From Burkholderiales bacterium (GTDB lineage Bacteria; Pseudomonadota; Gammaproteobacteria; Burkholderiales; UBA11063), in the NCBI GenBank assembly GCA_020697025.1, contig JAJFBO010000044.1, positions 1 through 7,365 of the forward strand: a stretch of DNA of 7,365 nucleotides, read 5' to 3'. The notes beneath the pieces were generated by a model, which was not told where the DNA came from, ran no database searches, and worked only from the letters and a program-made list of their open reading frames with translations. The translations under genes and the position numbers were made by a program. Below, in pieces: positions 1 to 6,383 of this stretch. Numbering within the stretch: the stretch's first letter is position 1; every line of letters begins with the position of its first letter.

Positions 1-1843
1 ATAATTCTTTAGCACTTGGATTCCGATTTACGAAAGTATCAGTAATAAAGATATTACCATGAGGTAAAATTAGCGCATTCATTGCGCCTGCAAGATTGTT
101 ATCATTATCATAGCCAATAATATCGCTAATAATTTTATAATGATCATGAAATTTACCCGCAGTTCCACAAATTAGGGCATCTGCCTCACCTTTATGTAAC
201 AATAGTGCACCAATTAAAGTACTATTCCTGATTAATTCATGCTTGGCCATTTCTGTTGATATCCCTTTACGTTTCATCAGGTCATAATAATATGTCCAAT
301 AATCTTTAAACCGGGGGTCATTTTCATTATTAATGATTGTAAAGTGTTCATCTGGCTGGATACGTAACCCCATTTTTTTAATTCGCTGTTCAATTACCCA
401 AGATCTTCCAATTAGAGTAATTTTAGCTAAATTTTGATCTACTATTTCTTGCGTTGCCCGTAAAATTCTTTCATCTTCGCCCTCACATAAGACAACATGC
501 TTTGGATTTTTACGGGCCATAGAAAATACCGGACGCATAAACATATTAGACTTATATATATATTGATTTAGATGTGACAAATATGCATCCATATCATCAA
601 TTGGACGAGTAGCAACTCCGCTATCTGCTGCAGCTTTGGCAACAGCTGGGGCGATTACGCGAATAAGCCGGGGATCAAGCGGTTTTGGAATAATATAATC
701 ACGACCAAATTGCAGCTCCTCAGCACCGTAAGCATTAGCCACTAGTTCAGTAGGCTCTTGAGTAGCAAGATTTGCAATTGCATGAACTGCCGCTACTTTC
801 ATTTCTTCGTTTATAGTAGTAGCTCCTGCATCTAGCGCTCCACGAAAAATATAGGGAAAGCATAACGCATTATTTACCTGATTTGGATAGTCACTTCTAC
901 CAGTTGCAATAATTGCATCTGGACGCACCTTTTTAACTAGTTCTGGCATAATCTCTGGCGTTGGGTTAGCTAGAGCAAAAACTAATGGGTCTTTAGCCAT
1001 TTTAACAATCATTTCCTGTGTGGCTGTATCTGGACCAGACACTCCTAAGAAGACATCGGCATTTTCCATAGCATCAGATAAAGTCCTGTATGCGGTTTTT
1101 TGGCAATAAGCTTGTTTTGTTTCATCTAGTTTCCCTTCACGTTCATCATGAATTACTCCTTTAGAATCACAAACAAAAATATTATTTTTCTGTGCTCCCA
1201 GGTGAACCAGAAGGTTTAAGCAGGCAATAGCAGCAGCGCCCGCACCGGAGACAACAATTTTTATATTATCAATTTTTTTACCTACGATTTTTAAAGCATT
1301 AATTACACCTGCAGCTACTACAATCGCAGTTCCATGCTGGTCATCATGAAATACTGGAATATTCATGCGTTCTTTTAGCTTTTTTTCAATTGCAAAGCAT
1401 TCCGGGGCTTTTATATCCTCAAGGTTTATACCGCCAAAAGTTGGCTCCAGGGACGCGACTATATCAACGAATTTATCAACATCAATTTCATTTATTTCAA
1501 TATCGAAAACATCAATTCCAGCAAATTTTTTAAATAAAACGCCCTTACCTTCCATGACTGGCTTTCCAGCCAGGGCACCAATATTACCTAAACCTAGCAC
1601 GGCGGTACCATTAGTAATTACTCCAACTAAATTACTTTTATTTGTATAATCATAGGCTGTTATTGGGTCTTTTTCAATTTCCAGACACGGTGCCGCAACT
1701 CCAGGAGAGTAAGCAAGGGCCAGATCACGCTGAGATGCAACTGGTTTAGTTGGGACTACCTGAGTTTTACCAGGAATTGGATACTTATGATAATCCAAAG
1801 CATCTTTTGTTAGTTGTTCATCTAAATGAAATTTATTTGACAT
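1..1843 (-). CDS. maeB: NADP-type malic enzyme fused to phosphotransacetylase-like domain (MaeB), 3' end missing
   Basis: Oxidative decarboxylation of malate to pyruvate and CO2 with reduction of NAD(P)+, in the cytoplasm; links the TCA cycle to pyruvate and supplies NADPH. Reading from the ATG at 1843 leftward, 614 codons are open without a stop before the window ends. Seen: YSPGVAAPC at residues 45-53 (Tyr45) and EGKG around Lys100, the usual catalytic Tyr/Lys pair; INLEDIKAP near 139-147 and HDDQHGTA at 167-173, supplying metal ligands Glu142, Asp143 and Asp168; dinucleotide loop SGAGAAA at 199-205; LANPTPEI at 291-298; [12 protein letters not shown] at 314-325. From about residue 430 a phosphotransacetylase-like domain begins (CEGEDERI 453-460), as in MaeB; in this family it is usually regulatory, not catalytic. 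MaeB is normally about 750-760 residues, so roughly 140 are missing. An AGGA ribosome site at 1852-1855 lies 8 bases before the ATG. Cofactor preference (NADP over NAD) is inferred from the family. Confidence 0.95.
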   Translation of the reverse strand, partial: MSNKFHLDEQLTKDALDYHKYPIPGKTQVVPTKPVASQRDLALAYSPGVAAPCLEIEKDPITAYDYTNKSNLVGVITNGTAVLGLGNIGALAGKPVMEGKGVLFKKFAGIDVFDIEINEIDVDKFVDIVASLEPTFGGINLEDIKAPECFAIEKKLKERMNIPVFHDDQHGTAIVVAAGVINALKIVGKKIDNIKIVVSGAGAAAIACLNLLVHLGAQKNNIFVCDSKGVIHDEREGKLDETKQAYCQKTAYRTLSDAMENADVFLGVSGPDTATQEMIVKMAKDPLVFALANPTPEIMPELVKKVRPDAIIATGRSDYPNQVNNALCFPYIFRGALDAGATTINEEMKVAAVHAIANLATQEPTELVANAYGAEELQFGRDYIIPKPLDPRLIRVIAPAVAKAAADSGVATRPIDDMDAYLSHLNQYIYKSNMFMRPVFSMARKNPKHVVLCEGEDERILRATQEIVDQNLAKITLIGRSWVIEQRIKKMGLRIQPDEHFTIINNENDPRFKDYWTYYYDLMKRKGISTEMAKHELIRNSTLIGALLLHKGEADALICGTAGKFHDHYKIISDIIGYDNDNNLAGAMNALILPHGNIFITDTFVNRNPSAKEL

Positions 1844-1874
1844 TTCTATATTCCTAAAATATATTAAGTATGTT

Positions 1875-1903
1875 ATTCTACTACCTTTGGAGGTATAAAT
1901 TAA
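1875..1903 (-). promoter_or_regulatory. Possible maeB promoter with an embedded small palindrome
   Basis: On the minus strand TAGAAT (1875-1880) could be a -10 box, with TTAATT (1898-1903) 17 bases upstream as a poor -35. Between them is a perfect 5-base inverted repeat, TACCT at 1882-1886 and AGGTA at 1891-1895, with a 4-base loop. A palindrome inside a spacer is a common operator position, but 5-base arms occur by chance in a sequence like this. The box match is weak, so this is only a candidate. Confidence 0.2.
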
Positions 1904-1916
1904 AAAAAAATTGTGT

Positions 1917-1945
1917 ATTACATTTTGATATTATTTTTGTATGAT
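1917..1945 (+). promoter_or_regulatory. Possible ruvC promoter
   Basis: TATGAT at 1940-1945 is a good -10 match (5 of 6), and transcription from it would start about 24 bases before the ruvC GTG. The hexamer 17 bases upstream, ATTACA at 1917-1922, is a poor -35; TTGATA at 1925-1930 is a better hexamer but only 9 bases away. ruvC needs its own promoter here because the upstream gene is divergent. Confidence 0.35.
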
Positions 1946-1975
1946 TTAAACCTTGGAAAATAAGGAAATTTTAAA

Positions 1976-2494
1976 GTGAGAGTTTTAGGCATAGATCCTG
2001 GACTACGGAATACTGGATTTGGGGTAATTGAAATAATCGAAAATAAGCCGTCTTATATTACTTCAGGAGTTATAACCACTAACTCAGAGGAAGCTCTGCC
2101 ATTACGAATAAAAACTATATTAGATGGTATTTCACAAATAGTTAAAGAATATCAACCAAATATTGCTAGTATTGAAAAAGTATTTGTAAATGTCAATCCA
2201 CAGTCAACTTTGCTTTTAGGGCAGGCGCGTGGTGCTGCAATTGCCGCCTGTGTTTTGCATAATTTACAAGTTAGTGAGTATACGGCATTACAAGTCAAGC
2301 AATCAGTAGTAGGATATGGACATGCTGAAAAAGACCAGGTAGCTAAGATGGTGAAGTTATTTTTGAATTTAAACGGTGCTCCGCGCCGGGATGCCGCAGA
2401 TGCTTTAGCTGTAGCAATAACGCATATAAATTTTGCTAAAATATCAAAATTTTTTAATATGAGCATAACTAAAAAAGGCCGTTTAATTAGCTAG
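1976..2494 (+). CDS. ruvC: Holliday junction resolvase RuvC
   Basis: Homodimeric, Mg2+-dependent endonuclease that cuts Holliday junctions symmetrically, working with the RuvAB branch-migration motor in recombinational repair. The 172-residue product matches the usual length (173 in E. coli). The RNase H-like active site is complete: Asp7 in [12 protein letters not shown], Glu67 in SIEKVF, and Asp139 and Asp142 in [14 protein letters not shown]. The [17 protein letters not shown] stretch (70-86) is also typical of the family. The start is GTG, chosen because AAGGA at 1962-1966 lies 9 bases upstream and because the RVLGIDPG beta strand begins right after it. ruvC is often next to ruvA, ruvB or yebC; none is visible here. 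It stands alone on the plus strand, between maeB (divergent) and the SIS-protein gene (convergent). Confidence 0.97.
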   Translation: MRVLGIDPGLRNTGFGVIEIIENKPSYITSGVITTNSEEALPLRIKTILDGISQIVKEYQPNIASIEKVFVNVNPQSTLLLGQARGAAIAACVLHNLQVSEYTALQVKQSVVGYGHAEKDQVAKMVKLFLNLNGAPRRDAADALAVAITHINFAKISKFFNMSITKKGRLIS

Positions 2495-2546
2495 TTGTAT
2501 TTGATATATAGTATAATAAATCCAGATATTGAGTATGAAAATTTTG
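2495..2546. other. Convergent gap between ruvC and the GCKR-like gene, no clear terminator
   Basis: These 52 AT-rich bases separate two convergent stop codons. I looked for a GC-rich hairpin followed by a T run on either strand and found none. Termination may be factor-dependent, or transcripts may overlap. Confidence 0.5.
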
Positions 2547-4070
2547 TTAAGGTAGCGTTTGTAAAGATGCCTGTACGACCTTGGTTACTATGGATTGATT
2601 AGGTTCTAATTTTTCAATTTCGTTAAATATAGTATCAACTAATTTTTTATATTCGAGATTTATACCATGTTCATGCTTGAGAATAAACCTACTATATCGA
2701 ACAGCCCGATCAATAAGTTTAAAATTACTTGGTTTTAAAGATAACATTAAATTACCTGAAAAATAGCCTAAGCGTCCCATCATAAGTGTTGAATGACTAT
2801 TTAAACACATTTTGTATAATATGGAAGTATATAACAAGTCACTGGGCATACTAAAAGCAACCTGTTCACTTTTTAGTTTAATTGTTAAAATACTATTATT
2901 AATTGTCCAAAGGCAGACATATTGCTGATGTGGTAAATAAGCACCTTTAGAACGTGTACTGTTAGCAGATAAATCAAATCCATTGATATAATCATGTGTT
3001 GTAACCAGAAAGCTTTTCCAGCCCAGAGATGTAGGTTTTTTGGCAAGTAAAAATGCCCATGCTTGGGCACTAGAGCAAGTATTGGCTAAACTCAGATAAA
3101 AGGGGCTATATTCATTTCTTATTTCAGTATTATTTTCATAAAATGGTAAATTAAAAGTGGGCGCTCTCTCTGTTGTATCAGCCAAAATACTAAGGCCCAG
3201 AAATGAATCATTAGTTTGATATAAAATGTATTCATTATTTGCTACTTGTGTTGCTTCAAGTGCAGTTATCCTGGATATCTGGTCTAATGGGAGCCCATGT
3301 GTTAAATTAATCATATTATCTAGTTCAGTTTTTACATTACAATATGGTTTACATAGTGCAATACCAAGGGCAATTTGCATTGCTGTAGTTGATTGTAATC
3401 TGGTGCTGCCAGTTAAGGCCATTGGTCCGACATCTAATTCCAAGGCAGATACATTAGGATTAGCAATAATTTGTTTTGGATTTCTTTCCAGAAGTGATTT
3501 ACTTGAATTATTAAATACCAGATAGGGTTTTAGCCTGCTGTGCAAAGATGCATATTCCACTGCCGCCAGAATAAATGGTGATTCACCACTGGCACTAAGG
3601 CCGATAAGTAAATCGTTAGAGGTAAAGCCTTGCTGGATTAATTGCTTAATTCCAAATTTAGAATTATCTTCAAACTGTTCTACTGACTTGATTAAGGATA
3701 TATCTCCGGCTGAACTCACACTAATGATTTGTTTAAGGGCCTCAGGGTTATAATGTTCCCATAAGCGTCTAAGGAGTATGGCTAACCTACCGCTGGCGCC
3801 ACAGCCAATTAAAAATATTCTGCTTCCATTAGCAAGTGCTTGAATTACATCTTGCTGCAACTGTTCTATATTTGGCACATATTTTTGTAGTGTATATATA
3901 GCATCTAATTCAACTTGTTTAAATAAAATAAAGGCCTGATTTAAATCACTTTGGCATAAACTGGATAAGTTATGCGTCTTAGGGTTTGGCGTTTCAGTAA
4001 TTAAGTTATCTTTTAAAAACCGTTCATGGTGCTGCCAGAACTCTATTTTAGTGATTGCCTGCGTTTTCAT
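2547..4070 (-). CDS. Double-SIS protein of the MurQ/GCKR superfamily, glucokinase-regulator-like
   Basis: Predicted cytosolic sugar-phosphate-binding protein of 507 residues; the ligand is unknown. Seen: the MurQ-type N-terminus TETPNPKTHNL (25-35); first SIS domain with phosphate-loop GCGASGRL (89-96), AGD and VEQFEDN (121-136), GLSASGESPF (157-166), and GPMALTGSTRL (215-225). After about 180 residues that fit a second, divergent SIS module (around 270-400, with TERAPTFNLPF at 300-310), the MurQ C-terminal motif returns as MCLNSHSTLMMGRLG and SNFKLIDRA (421-456). MurQ etherases are about 300 residues with one SIS domain. An inserted second SIS before that C-terminal motif is the layout of animal glucokinase regulatory protein. 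By my alignment from memory, MurQ catalytic Glu114 corresponds to Glu134 here, while Glu83 falls on Leu103, so etherase activity is doubtful. An in-frame TAA directly precedes the ATG, fixing the earliest start. The ribosome site is poor (AAGG at 4085-4088, 14 bases away). Located 51 bases after coaX, probably cotranscribed. Family assignment is firm; function is not known. Confidence 0.85.
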   Translation of the reverse strand: MKTQAITKIEFWQHHERFLKDNLITETPNPKTHNLSSLCQSDLNQAFILFKQVELDAIYTLQKYVPNIEQLQQDVIQALANGSRIFLIGCGASGRLAILLRRLWEHYNPEALKQIISVSSAGDISLIKSVEQFEDNSKFGIKQLIQQGFTSNDLLIGLSASGESPFILAAVEYASLHSRLKPYLVFNNSSKSLLERNPKQIIANPNVSALELDVGPMALTGSTRLQSTTAMQIALGIALCKPYCNVKTELDNMINLTHGLPLDQISRITALEATQVANNEYILYQTNDSFLGLSILADTTERAPTFNLPFYENNTEIRNEYSPFYLSLANTCSSAQAWAFLLAKKPTSLGWKSFLVTTHDYINGFDLSANSTRSKGAYLPHQQYVCLWTINNSILTIKLKSEQVAFSMPSDLLYTSILYKMCLNSHSTLMMGRLGYFSGNLMLSLKPSNFKLIDRAVRYSRFILKHEHGINLEYKKLVDTIFNEIEKLEPNQSIVTKVVQASLQTLP

Positions 4071-4100
4071 TTAATATTTTTATACCTTATTTATTCGAAG

Positions 4101-4106
4101 ATTATA
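4101..4106 (-). promoter_or_regulatory. Isolated -10-like box before the GCKR-like gene
   Basis: A perfect TATAAT on the minus strand lies in the short gap after coaX. The hexamer 17 bases upstream (ACAATT) is not a convincing -35. In such AT-rich DNA a lone TATAAT is expected by chance; it may give some independent expression of the SIS-protein gene. Confidence 0.2.
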
Positions 4107-4121
4107 TTTAAATATCAATAT

Positions 4122-4889
4122 TTAATTGTTATCTAACATTAGTTTGATTCCAATTAATACCAATTCAGGAATAATATGATTAAAAATCTTCGTTTCCACG
4201 AATAAATTAGAAAATCCACCGGTTGCAAAAATAACAGGCTTTTGTATCATTTCGTTTTCTATTATGGCGTTATCTATTAATTGTTGCACTAGTCCTAATT
4301 GTGAATAGTAGATTCCTGATTGAATAGCGGTTTTGGTATTTTTACCAATAGCTGTGGCAGGCTTAACAATATCTACTCCAAATAGTTTGGCGGTATTACT
4401 GTGTAATGATTCCATCATCAGGCGAATGCCTGGAGCTATGGAAGCGCCAAGAAATTCACCTTTGGGATTAATATAGCAGCAAGTTGTTGCTGTACCGAAG
4501 TCAAAAACAAGCAAATTTTCATTTGGCGCTATATGTTTTGCGGCAATTGCCCCGGCAATCAAGTCAGCGCCAACTTCATTTGGGAGTACAGTCTTGATTT
4601 GCATACCGACTTTAATGCCTGGTTGCAAAAATAGCGGAGAATGGTTCAAATATTTAATACAAGTCGCCCGGATAGTATAATCAATTGATGGCACAACAGA
4701 TGCAATACCAATCTTACTTATTTTATTATAATCAATACCATTCTCGCGAAGCACGCTGCGGATAAATACCCCTAATTCATCCGAAGTACAAATTTTTTTG
4801 GTATCATAGCGAAATTGCAAAAGTAATATATCTTTATTAAATACACCGCCGCAAAGCTGTGTATTACCAACATCTAAACATAATAACAT
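4122..4889 (-). CDS. coaX: Type III pantothenate kinase CoaX
   Basis: ATP-dependent phosphorylation of pantothenate to 4'-phosphopantothenate, the first step of coenzyme A synthesis, in the cytoplasm. Type III kinases belong to the ASKHA fold, need a monovalent cation and are generally not inhibited by CoA. The 255-residue product has the family length. Seen: N-terminal phosphate motif DVGNT (6-10); TSDELG (35-40); ASVVPSID (63-70); NEVGADL (104-110) with the expected catalytic base Asp109; DFGTATT (130-136), the second phosphate and cation motif; GASIAPG (148-154); ATGGFS (222-227). The usual GADR motif reads GADL here, with Leu110 in place of Arg. The ATG has a strong ribosome site, AAGGA at 4896-4900, 6 bases upstream. 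The gene follows coaBC by 121 bases in the same direction, so two successive CoA enzymes are neighbours. The N-terminus resembles CoaX of Legionella and Coxiella as I remember them. Confidence 0.95.
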   Translation of the reverse strand: MLLCLDVGNTQLCGGVFNKDILLLQFRYDTKKICTSDELGVFIRSVLRENGIDYNKISKIGIASVVPSIDYTIRATCIKYLNHSPLFLQPGIKVGMQIKTVLPNEVGADLIAGAIAAKHIAPNENLLVFDFGTATTCCYINPKGEFLGASIAPGIRLMMESLHSNTAKLFGVDIVKPATAIGKNTKTAIQSGIYYSQLGLVQQLIDNAIIENEMIQKPVIFATGGFSNLFVETKIFNHIIPELVLIGIKLMLDNN

Positions 4890-5010
4890 AAAATTTCCTT
4901 CATTGCATTTGCATGATATGACATAACTATCATCTATTTACGCCTGCATTCCATTCCAATATCATAAGCAAGGCCACCGCACTATGTAATTTGTGTATAT
5001 GGTTTGAACT
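4890..5010 (-). other. coaBC-coaX intergenic spacer with a weak hairpin
   Basis: This 121-base gap is less AT-rich than the other gaps. On the minus strand GCCTTGC (4968-4974) can pair with GCAGGC (4942-4947), with one bulged base and a 20-base loop. A second short repeat pairs 4913-4918 with 4928-4933 (ATGATA and TATCAT on the plus strand). No T run follows either, so neither is a standard terminator. The reading frame stays open for 25 codons after the coaBC stop, but it looks like no family I know and no start suits it. I see no clear coaX promoter here, so coaX is probably read through from coaBC. Confidence 0.4.
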
Positions 5011-6225
5011 TTACTTTTTAAAATACTCTTTACTAATATTTTGTAAAATAAATTTTGCAATAATATCTTTGCTGGCTTTACTTGAGACAAACTCTGTAAA
5101 ATCTTTGTTAATTATTGTAACTTGATTAGTATCTTGACCAAAAACTTTATTATTGCTAACATCATTTGCCACAATCATATTTAATTGTTTATTAATTAAT
5201 TTTGCCCTGGCATATTGTATCAAATTATTAGTTTCCGCGGCAAAACCAACAATAAATAAATCCGGATATTTTGTGCGTATAGTTTTTAGTATATCAGGTA
5301 TAGTTATTAAATTCAAATTAATTTCATCTGATTTTTTTATTTTTTGTGGAGAGTATTTCGCCACTGTATAATCACATACTGCTGCCGCGCCAATAAAAAT
5401 ATCAGTATTTTTGGCTAAATCTAGAGCAGCTTTGAGCATATCAGCCCCATTAGATACAGTTATAATAGCAGATTTGGCAGGAGGGGGCAAATCACTTGCA
5501 CTAATTAAGCTTACTTTTGCACCTAAGCTAATAGCTTCTTGTGCCAAGGCGTAAGCCATTTTACCTGAGCTATGGTTAGAAATATAACGTACCGGATCTA
5601 TCATTTCTTTGGTACCACCAGCAGTTATAACCACGCGCCTGCCGAATAAAGCTGACAGATTTGAAATCGCGAATTGGTGATTTTGTTCTTTAGAAATTAA
5701 GTTATCAATTTTTTCTAATATTTCTTCAACTTCTATCATTCGTCCAATATCATTATCACCACAGGCCTGCAGACCGCTTGCTGGTCCCCAGAATGTAAAA
5801 CCGTGGTGTTGTAATCTTGATACATTTTCCTGGGTAAGACTATTTTTCCACATTAGCTTATTCATAGCCGGAACAATAATTTTATGTGCGTTGCTGGCAA
5901 GTATTGTTGCTGTGAGCAAATTATCGGCGTAACCACTACTTAGTTTGGCAATGCTATTTGCACTAGCCGGGCAGACCAAAATATAATCAGCCCATTTACC
6001 CAAGTTAATATGTTGCATTACCTGATCATATGAGTTCATATCAATGTTGTCATCAAGATAGACATTTACACCCATTGTGGATATTGCCATTGGAGTAATA
6101 AAATTAAGTCCATCACGACTGATAACAACTTTACAGGCAACATCTTTTTTGGCAAGTTTATGAATAAGTAGCGGAAGTTTTATCGCTGCAATGCTTCCTG
6201 TAATACAAATAAGCAGTTTAGGCAT
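5011..6225 (-). CDS. coaBC: Bifunctional phosphopantothenoylcysteine decarboxylase / phosphopantothenate-cysteine ligase CoaBC
   Basis: Carries out steps two and three of coenzyme A synthesis: CTP-dependent joining of cysteine to 4'-phosphopantothenate (CoaB, C-terminal half), then FMN-dependent decarboxylation to 4'-phosphopantetheine (CoaC, N-terminal half). Its 404 residues match the usual length of about 400. CoaC half, about 1-185: flavin loop TGSIAA (9-14), catalytic His72 in MQHINLG, PASANSIAK (86-94), PAMN (119-122) and Cys155 in QACGDNDIGRM. CoaB half, from about 194: VVITAGGTKEMIDPVRYISN (198-217) and HSSGKM (218-223), with Asn217 at the acyl-cytidylate site; AAAVCDY (280-286), KIKK (295-298), VGFAAET (326-331), AND (353-355). 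The ATG at 6225 has AGGA at 6233-6236, 7 bases upstream, and a good promoter before it. The product feeds CoaD and CoaE, which are not in the window; its substrate comes from CoaX, encoded just downstream. Confidence 0.97.
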   Translation of the reverse strand: MPKLLICITGSIAAIKLPLLIHKLAKKDVACKVVISRDGLNFITPMAISTMGVNVYLDDNIDMNSYDQVMQHINLGKWADYILVCPASANSIAKLSSGYADNLLTATILASNAHKIIVPAMNKLMWKNSLTQENVSRLQHHGFTFWGPASGLQACGDNDIGRMIEVEEILEKIDNLISKEQNHQFAISNLSALFGRRVVITAGGTKEMIDPVRYISNHSSGKMAYALAQEAISLGAKVSLISASDLPPPAKSAIITVSNGADMLKAALDLAKNTDIFIGAAAVCDYTVAKYSPQKIKKSDEINLNLITIPDILKTIRTKYPDLFIVGFAAETNNLIQYARAKLINKQLNMIVANDVSNNKVFGQDTNQVTIINKDFTEFVSSKASKDIIAKFILQNISKEYFKK

Positions 6226-6259
6226 AATTTTATCCTATAAAATAGTTTTTTATTTTCTA

Positions 6260-6288
6260 ATTATAAATGTTCTAAATAGTATTAACAA
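6260..6288 (-). promoter_or_regulatory. Strong candidate promoter of coaBC
   Basis: Minus-strand TTGTTA (6283-6288, 4 of 6 to the -35 consensus) and perfect TATAAT (6260-6265) are separated by exactly 17 bases. Transcription would begin near 6253, giving a leader of about 27 bases that includes the coaBC ribosome site. This is the best promoter match I found. It suggests that coaBC, and probably coaX and the SIS-protein gene, can be transcribed independently of the MFS gene. Confidence 0.6.
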
Positions 6289-6290
6289 AA

Positions 6291-6358
6291 TTTTGCCACT
6301 GAAAAAATCATAAGTATTAATAGCAAGTTCCTGTTTATTAACTTTTCCTATGGCAAAA
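6291..6358 (-). repeat. 8-base inverted repeat between the MFS gene and coaBC
   Basis: TTTTGCCA at 6291-6298 is exactly complementary to TGGCAAAA at 6351-6358, with 52 bases between. On the minus strand the left arm ends in AAAATTTTG, so a long-range stem with a T-rich tail is conceivable, but the loop is large for an intrinsic terminator. It lies just upstream of the coaBC promoter and just after the MFS stop, so it could end MFS transcription or be chance. Confidence 0.3.
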
Positions 6359-6383
6359 ACATTTATATATTTACCATTAAAAG

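Noticed and set aside
1365..1649. Open frame of 94 codons on the plus strand
   Set aside because: It lies wholly opposite maeB, whose frame carries catalytic and metal-binding motifs there. The product is low-complexity and has no plausible ribosome site or family.
1951..1965. CCTT/AAGG pairing that could hide the ruvC ribosome site
   Set aside because: Only four base pairs with a seven-base loop; too weak to claim translational control.
2152..2466. Open frame of 104 codons on the minus strand, inside ruvC
   Set aside because: Antisense shadow of ruvC, which has a complete active site in the plus-strand frame.
3226..3525. Open frame of 99 codons on the plus strand, inside the SIS-protein gene
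   Set aside because: Antisense shadow of conserved SIS motifs such as GPMALTGSTRL; no sign of its own start signals.
2547..4070. Simple annotation of the SIS protein as MurQ etherase
   Set aside because: It is about 200 residues too long, has an inserted second-SIS-like region, and the aligned Glu83 position is Leu.
4935..4982. Short minus-strand frame of 15 codons ending in MECRRK in the coaBC-coaX spacer
   Set aside because: An in-frame TAG precedes it and the only ATG would leave six residues, so it is not supported as a gene.
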